DNA of 16,635 nt from NCBI GenBank assembly GCA_045603485.1, contig JAZUMF010000003.1, positions 1-16,635 on the forward strand. The letters are read 5' to 3'. The stretch is from RGIG5952 sp045603485. Its GTDB lineage: Bacteria > Verrucomicrobiota > Kiritimatiellia > RFP12 > JAAYLN01. The translations under genes were made by a program, and so were the position numbers. The notes beneath the pieces were generated by a model, which was given only the letters and a program-made list of their open reading frames with translations, made no database searches and was not told the origin of the DNA. Below are positions 14,976 to 16,635 of this stretch, in pieces (position 1 is the first letter of the stretch; each line of letters opens with the position of its first letter).

Positions 14976-16043
14976 CTATCGGATATCATCAAGCGAAACC
15001 TTCGCGATTCCCGTCTCAGTCAAGCACTTGCCGTGGTCGCCACGGCAATAAGCAATCAATAGAGAACCGTCGCCGGTAAAGAACAGAGCGGGATAGCAGT
15101 AACCGCGAGTTGGCACATCCTCAAGAGTATAAACATCAGACCAGGTTGCGCCCTCGTCTGTACTCTTTCTAATCACAAAAGGAGTGCGCCCCCAAGACTC
15201 CTTGGCATTAGGTCTTCCAGGATAATTGCTAATTGGATTATAAATGGCATAAATCGCGCCACTCTCAGGGTCGCGGGCAACCTCCATCGGAGATGCCGGG
15301 CTCGAAAAAATTGAAGGCTGAGGCATAGTAAACGACTTTAGATTGTCACGCGAAAATGATTCATACTGGAAGCCATTACTCGTTCTTGCCCAAAGCCAGA
15401 CTGTACCATCCTTAAAGACAAAAAGCCCGGGCTCCTGCATACCGACACCACCCTGACGGAGAGTCGGGATAGTCAGACGAAACGGCAGGAGCTCAAATGA
15501 AGCGCCGTCATCATTTGAAACAAGAACGACGCTGACACTCGAAGAATCAATATCGACAGAACCGTCAGGCATATAACCGTGGTTATGCCTTCCTGCGGGA
15601 TATGCAAGCCTTCCATCGGGCAAACGAATCAACCTGTCGTTATTAAAGACATAATATGAAGACGGCAAATTAAAACGGCAACGCGAAAGCTCAAAACTCT
15701 CGCCATCGGCAGAAAGGGCACGGGCGCATGTGGTAGTCAGATTATTCTCCTTGATAATAAAGTAAATCCCAATGCGCCCGTCATTCTGATAAATACAAGA
15801 GACACTCATCAGGTTCTTGGCGTCGAAATCGGTCGGAGATGCGATAACCCGTGGCTCCGTCCAAGTCTCACCCTCGTCAGAAGAATAAATTACGGCAATC
15901 TCGCAAAAGGCATGGTCATTCCAACTATCGCCGACATAACGGCTGTAAGCAAAAAGAATGCGTCCGTCGGGGAGCCTGATAAAAGAGCCCTCACTGTTTC
16001 TGGGATTGCCGGCAGATGGAAGAAGCTGATTCACAAGTTTCAT
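14976..16043 (-). CDS. Second sialidase-fold (Asp-box, BNR) protein
   Basis: The 355-residue protein shows three Asp-boxes: SSDEGETW near 54-61, SNDDGASF near 176-183 and STDEGATW near 294-301. It begins with NPRNSEGSFIRLPDGRILFA near 13-32, a form common in sialidase-like proteins of unknown substrate, and ends with YPALFFTGDGSLLIAYC near 317-333. It is not a close copy of the protein at 9457: the opening Arg block is different and the Asp-box spacing is different. No signal peptide is seen. AGAGG lies 6 bases before the ATG. It is the first gene of a two-gene unit with the exported hydrolase downstream. Glycosidase activity is plausible by fold but not shown. Confidence 0.85.
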   Translation of the reverse strand: MKLVNQLLPSAGNPRNSEGSFIRLPDGRILFAYSRYVGDSWNDHAFCEIAVIYSSDEGETWTEPRVIASPTDFDAKNLMSVSCIYQNDGRIGIYFIIKENNLTTTCARALSADGESFELSRCRFNLPSSYYVFNNDRLIRLPDGRLAYPAGRHNHGYMPDGSVDIDSSSVSVVLVSNDDGASFELLPFRLTIPTLRQGGVGMQEPGLFVFKDGTVWLWARTSNGFQYESFSRDNLKSFTMPQPSIFSSPASPMEVARDPESGAIYAIYNPISNYPGRPNAKESWGRTPFVIRKSTDEGATWSDVYTLEDVPTRGYCYPALFFTGDGSLLIAYCRGDHGKCLTETGIAKVSLDDIR

Positions 16044-16079
16044 AAGATACCTCTATAGATTAAACCGAAACATAGTTGT

Positions 16080-16108
16080 AGATTACACAAAAATGCAAAT
16101 GCTGTCAA
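16080..16108 (-). promoter_or_regulatory. Promoter of the second sialidase-fold / GHL10 operon
   Basis: A perfect TTGACA (16103-16108), a 17-bp spacer and TAATCT (16080-16085) read on the minus strand. The transcript would begin about 25-30 bases before the ATG at 16043. The -35 box is consensus; the -10 is moderate. Confidence 0.55.
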
Positions 16109-16112
16109 AGAT

Positions 16113-16436
16113 TCACTCTTCTTGTCCGCTCTGCTCTGCATAAAGCTTGAATAGATGTGCGACAATTTCGTGCTCTGGCGTATCTGGCGCAAGTCCGTAA
16201 GCGGCAAGAATCGCTTGCGCGGTTTGAGTGATTATCTCACGCGGAGACGCGGAGGGCGCGGAGATGTTTTTCAGCTGTGTAAAACTTTTTCTAATGTTGC
16301 CAGTGTTGCCAATATTGCCAGTACCATTTTCCAATTTCCAATTCCCCGTTTCCAGTTCCCCCTTCCCCAATTGGCAATTGGTATTGGTTATTGGCAACAT
16401 TTTCACATTGGCAACATTTCCCGCCGATTCGTGCAA
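16113..16436 (-). CDS. Small hypothetical protein, N-terminal part encoded by repeat DNA
   Basis: The open frame could encode 107 residues, but about the first 50 (rich in GN, LETGNW, NIGNTGN) are the direct translation of the TTGCCA/CCAAT repeats and are probably not real protein. A further stretch (SAPSASPREI) comes from a CTCCGCG-type phrase. Only the last 40 or so residues (AQAILAAYGLAPDTPEHEIV, then AHLFKLYAEQ) look like ordinary helical protein. This may be the 3' end of a gene truncated by the repeats, or a short gene with an unrecognised start. I do not recognise a family. Confidence 0.35.
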   Translation of the reverse strand: MHESAGNVANVKMLPITNTNCQLGKGELETGNWKLENGTGNIGNTGNIRKSFTQLKNISAPSASPREIITQTAQAILAAYGLAPDTPEHEIVAHLFKLYAEQSGQEE

Positions 16437-16565
16437 AGGGTTTCAAGGGCTGCTCCTTTCTTGTTGAATGTGGAAATGTGCAAATATCCAACAGCCAACA
16501 GCCAATATCCAATTTGCCCCGCCATCATTGAATAATGGATACTGGATATTGGATACTGGATAATT
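16230..16565. repeat. Low-complexity and inverted-repeat DNA at the right end
   Basis: The segment contains a CACGCGGAGACGCGGAG phrase (16239-16255). It also has many TTGCCA/CCAAT units, including GTTGCCAAT (16305-16313) opposed by ATTGGCAAC at 16390-16398 and 16407-16415, the palindrome CCAATTG-G-CAATTGG (16367-16381), and CCAATATCCA (16502-16511) opposed by TGGATATTGG (16543-16552). From 16437 to 16635 I see no supported gene. Confidence 0.7.
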
Positions 16566-16635
16566 GCACATTCCATTCCCACCATTCACTGCTTGCAAAT
16601 CCGTTTCCGCGCCGTGGACACGCTTGCGCCGAATA

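Overview
This looks like chromosomal DNA of a free-living or gut bacterium, most likely from the PVC superphylum (Kiritimatiellota, Verrucomicrobiota or Lentisphaerota). That placement is an inference: it rests on sialidase-fold proteins, a DUF187/GHL10-type glycoside hydrolase, an FAD-dependent oxidoreductase with a HEAT-like tail, and intergenic DNA full of degenerate 'GGGGACAG..CCTT' elements. No 16S gene or other decisive marker is present. Genes use ordinary Shine-Dalgarno sites, the standard code and recognisable sigma70-type promoters.

Layout. 1-1732 is a repeat-rich, nearly gene-free stretch. It has nine copies of a GGGGACAG..CCTT..CCAATT motif, a 154-bp near-perfect direct duplication (50-203 and 1465-1618), and between the two copies a broken IS3-family OrfA-like transposase. 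1733-2171 is a tRNA transcription unit on the minus strand: promoter, tRNA-Gly(GCC), tRNA-Lys(CTT), a 3' remnant of tRNA-Val(TAC), then an intrinsic terminator. The 5' half of the Val gene is missing and AACTG/CAGTT-rich repeat DNA lies in its place. 2245-6999 is a minus-strand operon read rpsP, trmD, rplS, yraN, then a large two-domain flavoprotein. The usual rimM is absent between rpsP and trmD. 7185-9209 is pckG (GTP-type PEP carboxykinase) on the minus strand, with its own promoter and terminator and an unusual Lys/Ala/Cys-rich N-terminal extension.

9401-16043 is a carbohydrate-related locus. A plus-strand operon, transcribed divergently from pckG, encodes a sialidase-fold (Asp-box) protein, a MOP/MATE-like multispanning transporter that overlaps it, and an SGNH esterase with a GxDLY N-terminal domain. 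A minus-strand operon converges on it, the 3' ends overlapping by 11 bp. It encodes a second sialidase-fold protein and an exported GHL10-type glycoside hydrolase. A shared role in import and breakdown of a decorated (for example O-acylated) glycan is plausible but inferred. 16116-16635 is again repeat-rich DNA, running into the 3' end of a small ORF of unknown function.

The best candidates for something new are the tandem-FAD/HEAT protein tied to the ribosomal operon, the two sialidase-fold genes with their transporter and esterase, and the repeat family that has spread through the tRNA operon and transposase region. Nothing in the window is proven to be a new defence or regulatory system.
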